The position numbers and the translations under genes are program-made. The notes below the pieces were generated by a model, which saw only the letters and a program-made list of their open reading frames with translations, was not told where the DNA came from and searched no databases. 64,000 nt of DNA from Aquibacillus kalidii. GTDB taxonomy: Bacteria; Bacillota; Bacilli; Bacillales; Amphibacillaceae. The stretch is from NCBI RefSeq assembly GCF_014280935.1, contig NZ_JACLZI010000046.1, positions 1 through 64,000 on the forward strand, written 5' to 3'. Positions 52,796 to 61,196 of the stretch are shown here, piece after piece (the stretch's first letter is position 1; each line of letters begins with the position of its first letter).

Positions 52796-53995
52796 TTGAG
52801 CAATATTTTAGCAATTAATGCTGGTAGCTCTTCTTTAAAATTCCAATTAATCGAGATGCCAGAAGAAAAAGTTTTAGCAAAAGGTTTAGTTGAACGTATA
52901 GGTATTAATGATTCCGTTTTTACAATTGAAGTGGATGACAAGAAAGACACAAGTGTAACTGACATTCCTGATCATGAATTAGCAGTTAAAATGCTTTTAG
53001 ATAAATTGAAAGGATCTGGAGTTATTAAATCCTTTGATGAGATCGATGGAGTAGGTCACCGCGTTGTGCATGGTGGAGAGCGCTTTAGTGATTCTGTCCG
53101 TATTACAGAAGAAGTAATTAAAGAAATTGAAGAAGTTTCTGAGCTAGCACCACTTCATAATCCTGCTAATTTAACAGGTATTCGTGCATTTAAAGATATT
53201 CTACCAGAAGTACCTTCAGTTGCTGTATTTGATACTGCATTTCATCAAACTATGCCAGAGCAATCTTATCTTTACAGTTTGCCTTACGAATATTATGAAA
53301 AGTATGGTATCCGTAAATATGGTTTCCATGGTACTTCACATAAGTATGTTTCAGAAAGAGCGGCAGAACTTATGGGATTACCTTTAAATCAATTAAGACT
53401 ATTATCCTGTCACTTAGGTAATGGTGCAAGTATTGCAGCCATTGAAAATGGACAATCCATTGACACATCAATGGGCTTCACACCACTAGCTGGTGTCACA
53501 ATGGGAACGAGATCTGGTAACATCGACCCTGCGTTAATCCCATATATCATGGACAAAACAGGTAAAACTGCAAATGAAGTCATGAACGTACTAAATAAAG
53601 AAAGTGGTATGCTTGCATTATCTGGTTTTTCAAGTGATTTAAGAGATATCCAAGAAAAAGCTGATAATGGTGATGAAAGAGCAGAGCTTGCACTAGAAGT
53701 GTTTGCTGAAAGAATTCACAAGTATATTGGTTCTTATGCAGCTAGAATGCACGGTGTAGACGCGATTATCTTTACTGCTGGTGTAGGTGAAAATAGTATT
53801 GCAATCCGTGAAAGAGTATTAAAAGGTTTAGAATTCATGGGTGTTTATTGGGATCCGTCTCTTAACAATATAAGAGGAAAAGAAACGTTTATAAATTATC
53901 CTCATTCCCCAGTAAAAGTTATCGTAATACCAACTAATGAAGAAGTAATGATTGCAAGAGATACGGTTCGTTTAAGTCAAAAAAGCCACGTATAA
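52796..53995 (+). CDS. ackA: Acetate kinase
   Basis: 399 residues. It makes ATP and acetate from acetyl phosphate in overflow metabolism. The ASKHA family motifs [13 protein letters not shown] (near the start), [29 protein letters not shown] and FTAGVGENS are intact. The ATG at 52778 is rejected: AAAGGG lies 9 bases before the TTG at 52796, giving the [12 protein letters not shown] start seen in B. subtilis AckA. Preceded by a candidate cre for CcpA, which is also encoded in this window. Confidence 0.97.
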   Translation: MSNILAINAGSSSLKFQLIEMPEEKVLAKGLVERIGINDSVFTIEVDDKKDTSVTDIPDHELAVKMLLDKLKGSGVIKSFDEIDGVGHRVVHGGERFSDSVRITEEVIKEIEEVSELAPLHNPANLTGIRAFKDILPEVPSVAVFDTAFHQTMPEQSYLYSLPYEYYEKYGIRKYGFHGTSHKYVSERAAELMGLPLNQLRLLSCHLGNGASIAAIENGQSIDTSMGFTPLAGVTMGTRSGNIDPALIPYIMDKTGKTANEVMNVLNKESGMLALSGFSSDLRDIQEKADNGDERAELALEVFAERIHKYIGSYAARMHGVDAIIFTAGVGENSIAIRERVLKGLEFMGVYWDPSLNNIRGKETFINYPHSPVKVIVIPTNEEVMIARDTVRLSQKSHV

Positions 53996-54064
53996 AAAGG
54001 CTTTAAAACATTTTCTAGTTAGGTAAAGATACCTTGAATTGTATAACCAAGAATAACTTTTCAG

Positions 54065-54120
54065 AAGGCAACTTTTTCTCATATTATATTTTCTAATATG
54101 GGAGAAGGTTGTCTTTTTTG
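54065..54120 (+). terminator. Terminator after ackA
   Basis: A long stem (AAGGCAAC-TTTTCTC-ATATTA against TAATATG-GAGAA-GTTGTCTT) with two small interruptions is followed by six T residues. Confidence 0.85.
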
Positions 54121-54283
54121 AGGCCCTACAACTATGGCATGTCATATGGCGGCCCTACGGTACAGTTAGTCCTTCTAGTAAGGTTACTGTAACTCCTATA
54201 TAAGAACAAAAAATTAATTAGCTCTGATTATAAAATTCACTGCATCCAATTAAATTAAACTAAATGAAAGTAGGAGTGAGAGT

Positions 54284-54589
54284 ATGTTTGAAAATGTAAA
54301 TTTCACACCAGGTCAAATTACATATAATGATTTTTTTATTGATCTTAATAAGCCCCTTGATTTTATTGCCGATGGACTAAAAGAAGATATGTTTCAAGTA
54401 ACCTACCCTAAAAACCTTATATTAGATATTGGTTGGTATTCTGGTGTAGAGAAGTTTATAATATTTATTGTAAAAGACGACGATTGGGAAAATCCAATTA
54501 AGAAAATATTTTGTGATGATTTTAATGAATTGAGTAATAATGTTGAAGAATGTACGGGTTATTTAAGAATAATATTAAGAGAACTTTAA
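54284..54589 (+). CDS. Hypothetical protein of immunity-protein-like size and composition
   Basis: 101 residues, acidic, no membrane segment, rich in aromatic and aspartate residues (NDFFIDLNKPLDFIADG, DIGWYSG, KDDDWENP). AGGAGTGAGAGT gives a ribosome site. The family is not recognised; size, acidity and isolation resemble orphan immunity proteins of polymorphic toxins, but no toxin gene is adjacent. A hairpin (54161-54191, TACAGT...ACTGTA) lies upstream and a terminator directly follows. It sits in a less conserved stretch after ackA. Confidence 0.65.
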   Translation: MFENVNFTPGQITYNDFFIDLNKPLDFIADGLKEDMFQVTYPKNLILDIGWYSGVEKFIIFIVKDDDWENPIKKIFCDDFNELSNNVEECTGYLRIILREL

Positions 54590-54593
54590 CAAT

Positions 54594-54632
54594 GAAAAAC
54601 CTTGAAAGGCATTTAGCAGATCGAGGTTTTTT
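54594..54632 (+). terminator. Terminator after the hypothetical gene
   Basis: AAAAACCTTG pairs with CGAGGTTTTT around a 17-base loop, then TATT. Confidence 0.65.
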
Positions 54633-54932
54633 ATTATGCAATTCAGGCGTATTTAACTTAATGAAATTACTTGGAAAAAGGTCATTGAAAACGACATTAC
54701 CTAGTAACCCTTTGTATCACTTTCTCGACAAACTCGCACTTTATTCACATACTCATAAAAATTCCCATAACGCCCAGCTAGCCTAATCAATAAATGTTCT
54801 ACAATAATAAAATTATAGGAGAAAACTATAACATTTTTTGCTTTGAGCAGAATATTTTTTTCCTTCAAACATTATATTTAGTTAGATAGTAGATAATTCC
54901 TTATATCGACATATAGAACGGAGGGGATTAAC

Positions 54933-55763
54933 TTGGGGGAAAAAAGTATTGAAACGGAAATAAATAATTGGGAAATCAGCTTAAACAAATATGAGTTTAA
55001 TGATTTTAGTATGTTATATGATAACTGGATGAATCAGGCAATAAGCAGTATTAATCCAAAAATAAGATCGAAATTTAGCCTTAATATGGATAATTTTTTA
55101 TTCCATACCCATGCATACTTACAAGGGTCAGCAACTCAAAAAGAAGCGAGAGAAAGAATCATAATGACTGCTAGAATATTCGATGAGTCGATTGATACTA
55201 TTTATGACTTGTCTAAATTAACTATTGATCAGCTCACTTACATTGCGGGGCAATACATTGCAAAAGGAAGACTTTACTCTGTCGTGCAGGGTGGATTAAC
55301 TGGTACAGGTGGTTTTCTTTTATTAGGTTTGGATTTTCCGCTTATGGTTGTGATGAATCTTCGTGTAGTTCAACTAATAGGTCTGACATTCGGAAAAGAA
55401 GTTAATCATCCATATGAAATGATGCTATCTTTGAAGGTATTCCATGCAGCTACTCTACCAAAGCGGTTTCAGAAGCAGGCATGGAATGAATTAAAGGATG
55501 AATTAAACGATGGGAGTTCTTTTCTCTACGAGGGAGAGGATAAATTAACTAATCGCACTTGGATGGACCAACCGCTTAAACAAACTTTTAAGAATTTGCT
55601 AATTATAATGGGAAGGAAAAAAATCGTACAAGGAATACCTATCTTAAGTATGGGAGTGGGAGCATATTTTAACTATCAATTAACACAACAGGTTGCCAAC
55701 TTTGCTCTTAGATTTTATCAACTAAGATACCTTAACGATCTTCAAAAAATGAATCCCAAGTAA
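54933..55763 (+). CDS. EcsC-family protein
   Basis: 276 residues matching the EcsC domain family. Helical N-terminal half, then a hydrophobic stretch (about 116-150, QGGLTGTGGFLLLGLDFPLMVVMNLRVVQ in two parts) with the glycine/aspartate pattern typical of EcsC, and a basic C-terminus. EcsC was first seen beside the EcsAB ABC transporter, but stand-alone members such as this are common, and the function is unknown. Starts at TTG with GGAGGGG 8 bases upstream. Monocistronic, strong terminator behind. Confidence 0.82.
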   Translation: MGEKSIETEINNWEISLNKYEFNDFSMLYDNWMNQAISSINPKIRSKFSLNMDNFLFHTHAYLQGSATQKEARERIIMTARIFDESIDTIYDLSKLTIDQLTYIAGQYIAKGRLYSVVQGGLTGTGGFLLLGLDFPLMVVMNLRVVQLIGLTFGKEVNHPYEMMLSLKVFHAATLPKRFQKQAWNELKDELNDGSSFLYEGEDKLTNRTWMDQPLKQTFKNLLIIMGRKKIVQGIPILSMGVGAYFNYQLTQQVANFALRFYQLRYLNDLQKMNPK

Positions 55764-55778
55764 TGGCACTCCATCCTT

Positions 55779-55823
55779 AAGTATATCGTTTAGGAAAGTA
55801 AAACCTAAATGATATACTTTTTT
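55779..55823 (+). terminator. Terminator after the EcsC-family gene
   Basis: AAGTATATC-TTTAGG pairs with CCTAAA-GATATACTT, followed by TTTTC. Confidence 0.88.
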
Positions 55824-56071
55824 CTTTAATATTAGTTTCTAACAGCTAATAGGTAGTACAAACAAATCTAGGTAAACTTTTGAGGCGCTTCTAATTGAAA
55901 ACCTTTTCGACTGTATTTAATCCAGTTTCTCCACAAAAGACAAGCCATTCTTCAAACAATAACCATAAAAGGTCCAAATATAATTATGACGCAGTAGATA
56001 CTACATTTTGGTAAGAAATTATATAGTGAGGTTAAAATATTTGGAACATACTATCTATGGAGGTGACATTC
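55824..56071. other. Gene-free stretch before a 44-residue gene
   Basis: No ORF with a ribosome site on either strand and no recognised RNA. The minus strand has a short run that can be read as coding-like fragments but with stops; I see no family in it. The AGGTGA near 56061 belongs to the next gene. Confidence 0.35.
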
Positions 56072-56206
56072 ATGAAACGAATAGACTATTTGGATCCAAC
56101 GGCAGTTACAGAAGGCGAAGAGCTTGTCGCACAACAACTTATGGAAAGCTATCATAGTGGGGTTATAGATCATGATGTGGAAGTGTTGAATAAAAAACAG
56201 GATTAA
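56072..56206 (+). CDS. 44-residue hypothetical protein
   Basis: A small acidic protein starting KRIDYLDPTAVTEGEEL and ending NKKQD. A strong TGGAGGTGA ribosome site lies 7 bases before the ATG, and a strong terminator starts 3 bases after the stop, so the unit is a compact monocistron. No membrane segment, cysteine or known motif. Too short for standard ORF cut-offs. Function unknown. Confidence 0.72.
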   Translation: MKRIDYLDPTAVTEGEELVAQQLMESYHSGVIDHDVEVLNKKQD

Positions 56207-56208
56207 TT

Positions 56209-56248
56209 AAAAAGACTAGTCGAGCTAATGGCGTGACTAGTCTTTTTA
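56209..56248 (+). terminator. Terminator after the 44-residue gene
   Basis: AAAAGACTAGTC pairs perfectly with GACTAGTCTTTT around a 13-base loop. Confidence 0.9.
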
Positions 56249-56316
56249 ATAGAAAATAAACAATGAATCATGTACGATATAAGTATACATTTAGGAAAAG
56301 AATGGGGGGAAAAGGC

Positions 56317-57069
56317 ATGGGTCATGCATTAATAACAGCAGGTACAAAGGGATTAGGAAGAAAAGTTACAGAGTCTTTTTTGGAAATGGGGCATCGTGTT
56401 ACAGTATCGTATCGAAGTGATCAAGAAAAAGCAGAGGAATTAAAGCGATTGTATCCTAATGCAAATCTACATTTAGTCCAAGCGGATGTAACACAAAAAA
56501 AGGACCTGGAAAATCTCGTTCTAGAAGCCGAAAATAAATTCGGTGGAATTGACTATTTAATAAACAATGCGGGCCCATTTGTATTTGAAAGAAAAAAACT
56601 GATGGACTACACAGATAAAGAATGGGACTCCATGGTTCGTGGTAATTTAGATGCAGTGTTTCATTTACTTAAGCTTACAGTTCCATCAATGAGAAAGCGA
56701 AAGTTTGGAAGAATTATTAACTATGGCTTTCAAGGTGCCAACTCAGCAGCGGGTTGGCTGAATCGATCTGCCTTTGCAGCAGCAAAAGTTGGTTTAGTAT
56801 CCCTTACTAAAACGATAGCGTATGAAGAGGCGGAAAATGGAATTACGTCTAATATGATCTGTCCAGGTAATATTGTTGGAGAGATGAAAGAAGCGACTAT
56901 TGAGACTAGCCGTAAAATCTTAGACCAGGATACCCCTATTGGGAGATCAGGTACTGGAGAAGATATAGCTAGAACAGTTTTGTTCCTTTGTAATCGCGAC
57001 TCCGACATGATTACTGGTGCTGTATTTGATGTAACTGGAGGCTTAGATGTGATTCATCGTCACCGTTGA
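56317..57069 (+). CDS. Short-chain dehydrogenase/reductase (YtkK-like, FabG-related)
   Basis: 250 residues of the classical SDR fold. The cofactor loop is TAGTKGLGRKV (G-x-x-x-G-x-G, about 7-17) and NNAG is at about 86-89. The catalytic region is unusual: after the serine position (GFQGANS) the expected YxxxK reads RSAFAAAKVG, with phenylalanine where the tyrosine normally stands. Activity is therefore uncertain. The frame opens at 56263, but GGGGGGA is 6 bases before the ATG at 56317. Same neighbourhood as B. subtilis ytkK near ald/argH; substrate unknown. Confidence 0.88.
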   Translation: MGHALITAGTKGLGRKVTESFLEMGHRVTVSYRSDQEKAEELKRLYPNANLHLVQADVTQKKDLENLVLEAENKFGGIDYLINNAGPFVFERKKLMDYTDKEWDSMVRGNLDAVFHLLKLTVPSMRKRKFGRIINYGFQGANSAAGWLNRSAFAAAKVGLVSLTKTIAYEEAENGITSNMICPGNIVGEMKEATIETSRKILDQDTPIGRSGTGEDIARTVLFLCNRDSDMITGAVFDVTGGLDVIHRHR

Positions 57070-57124
57070 TAAATAAATTGATATACATAGTAGTAAAAGG
57101 AGATTAAATAGGGAGGTCATACAA

Positions 57125-58240
57125 TTGAATATTGGTGTACCAAAAGAAATAAAAAACAACGAAAACAGGGTTGCATTAACACCAGCAGGAGTAGTTACGC
57201 TTACAGAGGCTGGTCATACTGTAGTGGTTGAAACAATGGCAGGGCTCGGATCTGGTTTTACTAATAAGCAATACGAGCAAGCAGGAGCGATTCTAGTAGA
57301 TTCTGCATTAGAAGCCTGGCAACAAGAAATGGTCATGAAAGTGAAGGAGCCATTACCTGAAGAGTATAATTATTTCCATAATGGGCTCATCCTTTTTACT
57401 TACTTACATTTAGCACCAGAGCAAGAGCTTACGAAAGCATTAATAGATAAGAAAGTGATTGCCATAGCCTATGAGACGGTCCAATTAGCAAACGGATCTT
57501 TACCACTTTTAACACCAATGAGTGAAGTTGCGGGACGTATGGCTGCACAAATTGGCGCACAGTTTTTAGAAAAGTCATACGGCGGTAGAGGAATTTTACT
57601 TTCAGGTATTCCGGGAGTGAAAAGAGGAAAAGTAACCGTTATCGGTGGAGGAGTAGTGGGAACGAATGCTGCTAAGGTTGCAATCGGATTGGGGGCAGAT
57701 GTTTCCATCATAGATGTTAACCCGGAGCGTTTGAGACAACTTGATGATCTTTTTGGGTCTAGTATTCAAACTTTAATTTCGAATCCTGTTACATTAGAAA
57801 CAGAGCTTAAAGAGTCTGATCTTGTGATAGGGGCCGTGTTGATTCCAGGAGCAAAGGCGCCAAAACTAGTATCTCAAGATATGGTCAAGGCAATGCCTGA
57901 TGGAGCAGTAATTGTAGATGTTGCCATCGATCAAGGTGGGGTCTTTGAAACAACAGATAGAATTACAACACACGATAATCCGACCTATACGAAACATGGC
58001 GTTCTTCACTATGCTGTCGCAAACATGCCAGGGGCAGTCCCGCGTACATCGACAATTGGTTTAACTAATGTTACAGTCCCTTATGCTCTACAAATAGCAA
58101 ATAAAGGGTATCAACAAGCTTGTAAAGATAATGCTGCATTGGCAAAAGGGATTAATACGATAGATGGCTTTGTAACGTATAAAGCTGTAGCTGACGCCCA
58201 TCAGCTACCATATGAAAAGCTAGATAAACTAATAAAATAG
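57125..58240 (+). CDS. ald: Alanine dehydrogenase
   Basis: 371 residues. NAD-dependent oxidative deamination of L-alanine to pyruvate, important in sporulating and germinating bacilli. N-terminal [20 protein letters not shown], the substrate-site segment [14 protein letters not shown], the NAD loop [13 protein letters not shown] (about 174-186) and the [13 protein letters not shown] and [16 protein letters not shown] blocks are all present. Starts at TTG with GGGAGG 9 bases upstream. Length typical of Bacillus Ald. Confidence 0.96.
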   Translation: MNIGVPKEIKNNENRVALTPAGVVTLTEAGHTVVVETMAGLGSGFTNKQYEQAGAILVDSALEAWQQEMVMKVKEPLPEEYNYFHNGLILFTYLHLAPEQELTKALIDKKVIAIAYETVQLANGSLPLLTPMSEVAGRMAAQIGAQFLEKSYGGRGILLSGIPGVKRGKVTVIGGGVVGTNAAKVAIGLGADVSIIDVNPERLRQLDDLFGSSIQTLISNPVTLETELKESDLVIGAVLIPGAKAPKLVSQDMVKAMPDGAVIVDVAIDQGGVFETTDRITTHDNPTYTKHGVLHYAVANMPGAVPRTSTIGLTNVTVPYALQIANKGYQQACKDNAALAKGINTIDGFVTYKAVADAHQLPYEKLDKLIK

Positions 58241-58547
58241 ATATCTCTATGGTTGATTCTGTAATATAGGTTCTAAGTAGTTCTCTAATCGAGCTGAACT
58301 ATAACAATTTATTATATCGACGGAAATAGCTGTTCTAATTGTTCCTAATCGTTATGTTTTTTGAACACCGAAAGTAAATAATGCACCTATATCCCTATGT
58401 GGAATGCTACAACCATGGGGGAAAATTACCTGATTTCCGTGTCCGACCTAAGTCGGGGAAATTCCTTTGACTATGCTTCTTTGTCCCCTTTGTGTCGAGG
58501 TAACCTGCTAAACAGCATTACTGGGAGACGCAGTTCCCTAAAGAAAA
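58241..58547. other. Gene-free stretch with a GC-richer unexplained block
   Basis: AT-rich sequence to about 58390, then a distinctly GC-richer block (about 58397-58540) containing the small palindrome CCGAC-ctaa-GTCGG and the run GGGGAAATTCC. A 71-codon frame crosses it but has no ribosome site and runs into the terminator, so I do not call a gene. It may be a repeat or a decayed element. Confidence 0.35.
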
Positions 58548-58585
58548 GAAAACAAGGCTTGGAATATCTAGCCTTGTTTTCTAAT
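58548..58585. terminator. Bidirectional terminator between ald and the M24 peptidase gene
   Basis: GAAAACAAGGCT pairs perfectly with AGCCTTGTTTTC around a 10-base loop. Confidence 0.85.
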
Positions 58586-58586
58586 G

Positions 58587-59681
58587 TTAGCCAATTATTT
58601 GTAATTCCTTAGGATAGTTTGTTAAAAGTTGAGCCCCTTTTTCAGACATGAATATCTCATCTTCTATTCTTACCCCACCAATATTAGGGACATAAATGCC
58701 TGGTTCAATGGTAAAACTCATTCCCGCTTTTAAAGGCAATTCATTAGTAGCATTTAAGGAAGGGTATTCATGTACATCAATTCCAATACCATGACCAATT
58801 CGATGTGTGAAATACTCTCCATATCCTTGTTCAGTAATGTAATTTCGAGCAGCATAATCCAAATGGTTCATTGGTCTACCAATCGAAGCAGCTTCTATTG
58901 CTTTTTGTTGGGCTGTTAACACAGTATTATAAATGTTTCTTTGTTGTTCATTAACAGTTTTAAATGCAACTGTTCTTGTTATATCAGAACAATACCCCTG
59001 GAAAATAACCCCAAGATCAAATAAGACAAGGTCGCCTTTTGAAACCTTTTCAAGTCCTGGGTGCCCATGTGGTGATGCGGTTTTCTTTCCGGTAAGCACC
59101 ATAGTAGAGAAAGACATTTCTCGAATTCCTTGTTTTTTTAAGGCATACTCTATTTTAGCAAGTATTTCTAATTCACTTTTGCCTTCTTCAATGGCCTCAA
59201 TTCCAGTTTTTACACCAAGATCAGCGAATGCAGCAGCTTGCTTTAATATATCAAGTTCCTGTTTGTCTTTTACCACACGTAGGTTTGCTAACGTTTCTTT
59301 TGCGTCCACTATGTTAGCATTTACAAAGAGATTTGTAATCTGTTCATAGCGCTCTACGGTTACATGATCTTTTTCAATACCCAAGGAATCTAGTGAGCGG
59401 TTAGATACACTTAAGTATTTCTCGAACATATGCCATGGATTATCTTGATCATTATATGGTAAAAGATCTCCCTTCCAACCTGATGCTATTGCACTTTCTT
59501 TTTCCATTTCAGGTAAGATTAACAATGAATTTCCCGAAAGATCTACGTAAACAGCAACAAGTCTTTCGTGTGGTTCTGTATAAAAATTAGTGAAATAATA
59601 GATGTTAGCTTTTGAGGTGATGAAAAGGCTATCTATTTTTGCTTGTTTCATTTCTTTATGAAGTCGATTGAATCTGTCCAT
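58587..59681 (-). CDS. M24-family Xaa-Pro peptidase
   Basis: 364 residues. An N-terminal creatinase-type domain (about 1-130) precedes the pita-bread metallopeptidase core. The five metal ligands are visible in LVLFDLGVIFQGYCSDITRT (two Asp), THRIGHGIGIDVHEYP (His), FTIEPGIY and RIEDEIF (two Glu). It releases N-terminal residues before proline or splits X-Pro dipeptides. Most like B. subtilis YkvY/PapB in size. The ATG at 59681 has AAAGGTGGA upstream; the 59711 start is rejected. Convergent with ald. Confidence 0.92.
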   Translation of the reverse strand: MDRFNRLHKEMKQAKIDSLFITSKANIYYFTNFYTEPHERLVAVYVDLSGNSLLILPEMEKESAIASGWKGDLLPYNDQDNPWHMFEKYLSVSNRSLDSLGIEKDHVTVERYEQITNLFVNANIVDAKETLANLRVVKDKQELDILKQAAAFADLGVKTGIEAIEEGKSELEILAKIEYALKKQGIREMSFSTMVLTGKKTASPHGHPGLEKVSKGDLVLFDLGVIFQGYCSDITRTVAFKTVNEQQRNIYNTVLTAQQKAIEAASIGRPMNHLDYAARNYITEQGYGEYFTHRIGHGIGIDVHEYPSLNATNELPLKAGMSFTIEPGIYVPNIGGVRIEDEIFMSEKGAQLLTNYPKELQIIG

Positions 59682-59794
59682 TATGTATCCACCTTTATTA
59701 TTTGTTTGCAACTAGTATAGCAAATATAGACACATACATGGTGAACGGCGTTTGTTTTTGTTAAGATTAAAATACAGAAAAAAATTAATAAAAA

Positions 59795-59820
59795 TGAAAC
59801 TTTTTCATCTTCATATCGTA
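59795..59820 (+). promoter_or_regulatory. Perfect sigma-W-type ECF promoter upstream of the pspA cassette
   Basis: TGAAAC (59795-59800), exactly 16 bases, and CGTA (59817-59820) equal the B. subtilis sigma-W consensus. It lies about 38 bases before the DUF4178 start. In B. subtilis the pspA operon (ydjFGHI) is a sigma-W target, which supports regulation by envelope stress. Confidence 0.85.
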
Positions 59821-59858
59821 TTCTTATTTGAAAAGGATTTTAGAAAAGAGGTGCACTA

Positions 59859-60368
59859 GTGGGGTTTTTCTCCAAACTTTTTTCCAAGCAACAATCAAAA
59901 CCAGAAATAAAAGAAAGAACGCCATTATCGATCGAGGTCGGTGATATTGTAGTTTACGATCTAGGTGATTATGAAGTGATTGGAAAGATAACATACCGGC
60001 AAGGCTCCTACGAGTGGATAGCTTATCAACTTCTGGAAGGTAACAACACATTATGGCTATCTGCAGAAATGGATGATGAGTTAGAGTTAGGTATATATAA
60101 GAAAATACAATTACCGATTGAAGGCGTCTTCCCTAAGAAGCTAAACTATGAAGGAAAAGTATTTTATCTTGATGAGGAAGGTGAGGCGAGAGTAGTAGGG
60201 GAAGGAAGAAGTAAAAATATTAACGGCATGATGATGGAATATGCTGAGTATTGTGATGATGACGAAGAACAATTTATCAGTTTAGAATATTGGGGTACTG
60301 AAATTGAAGCAAGTCTTGGTTATTCAATTGAGGCTTATGAATTAAAAATTATTGCAGGTTCTAATTAA
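59859..60368 (+). CDS. DUF4178 protein, first gene of the PspA cassette
   Basis: 169 residues, soluble and acidic apart from a basic start (KLFSKQQSK). It consists mainly of a beta-rich DUF4178 domain with DYEVIGKITYRQGSYEWIAYQLLEG (about 33-57), LYLDEEG-like FYLDEEGEARV and LEYWGTEIEASLGYS. The family often neighbours PspA, DUF350 and polyamine-metabolism genes. It starts with GTG behind AAGAGGTG, and the pspA start follows after 15 bases. Function unknown; a regulatory or adaptor role for PspA is a guess. Confidence 0.85.
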   Translation: MGFFSKLFSKQQSKPEIKERTPLSIEVGDIVVYDLGDYEVIGKITYRQGSYEWIAYQLLEGNNTLWLSAEMDDELELGIYKKIQLPIEGVFPKKLNYEGKVFYLDEEGEARVVGEGRSKNINGMMMEYAEYCDDDEEQFISLEYWGTEIEASLGYSIEAYELKIIAGSN

Positions 60369-60383
60369 TAAGGAGGAATAGGA

Positions 60384-61052
60384 ATGTTTAAGTTATTTAG
60401 TCGAGTAAAAACGGTTGTTAGTTCAGAATTGAATGCTATGTTAGATAAGGCTGAAGATCCGGTTAAAATGCTAGATCAGTTTATGAGAGATATGGAGTCA
60501 GATATAAGAGAAGTTGAAAGTGCAGTCGCAAAACAAATTGCGAATGAAAAAATGTTAAAAAGAAAATATGAGGATTCCCAAGCATTAGTAGATAAAAGAC
60601 AAGAGCAAGCAGAAAAGGCTATCGAATCAGGTAATGAAGATCTTGCTCGACGCGCCTTACAGGATAAAAAAGACCATGAACAGCAAGCTAACACGCTAAA
60701 AGAATCTTGGGAAAGAGCCAAAAAAGATGCAGATGTACTTCGTGAAAAGCTTGATGAGATGAAAAAAGAATATCAAGACATGAAATTGAAGAAGGATTCA
60801 CTAAAAGCACGTGCAGAATCAGCGAAAACTAGAACGAAGATGAACCGTACTATGTCTTCAATTGGTAATGATGATTCAAAACGAGGGTTTGAACGCATGG
60901 AAGAAAAAGTACTTCAATTTGAAGCGGAAGCTGACACAAGTGAAGACCTTTCTGCTGCAAGTAGAACCTTGGATGATGAATTTGAAGAACTAGAAAAAGA
61001 TAGTGTCGATGATGAATTAGCAGCCCTGAAAAAGAAAATGGGTAAAGAATAA
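60384..61052 (+). CDS. pspA: PspA/IM30 phage-shock protein
   Basis: 222 residues, the usual ESCRT-III-like PspA length. The amphipathic N-terminal helix (LFSRVKTVVSSELNAMLDK) and the PVKMLDQFMRDMESDIREVE block are characteristic, followed by a long coiled coil to about residue 150 and a short helical end. It binds stressed membranes and forms scaffolds that limit leakage. AAGGAGG precedes the ATG. It follows DUF4178 by 15 bases and is presumably controlled by the sigma-W-type promoter. Confidence 0.95.
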   Translation: MFKLFSRVKTVVSSELNAMLDKAEDPVKMLDQFMRDMESDIREVESAVAKQIANEKMLKRKYEDSQALVDKRQEQAEKAIESGNEDLARRALQDKKDHEQQANTLKESWERAKKDADVLREKLDEMKKEYQDMKLKKDSLKARAESAKTRTKMNRTMSSIGNDDSKRGFERMEEKVLQFEAEADTSEDLSAASRTLDDEFEELEKDSVDDELAALKKKMGKE

Positions 61053-61134
61053 CCGTTTCAGATTTTTAAATAATTGGTGGCATTTTATGGTAGAATGAGT
61101 GCATACCTTTTAAGTATAGGGAACTGTATGAAAA

Positions 61135-61162
61135 TAAACCCTTGTTTCACCACAAGGGTTTA
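61135..61162 (+). terminator. Hairpin between pspA and the DUF4247 gene
   Basis: TAAACCCTTG pairs with CAAGGGTTTA around an 8-base loop, with only a weak T tract behind. Likely partial termination or mRNA stabilisation inside the cassette. Confidence 0.5.
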
Positions 61163-61196
61163 TATTTGTGAATAGGAGTAGAAAGGGGGAGTAAAG

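Noticed and set aside
54550-54786. 78-codon ORF after the hypothetical gene at 54284
   Set aside because: Its only plausible internal ATG (54592) lies in the terminator stem and has no ribosome site.
58397-58612. 71-codon ORF after ald
   Set aside because: No ribosome site, passes through the bidirectional terminator and into the convergent peptidase gene.
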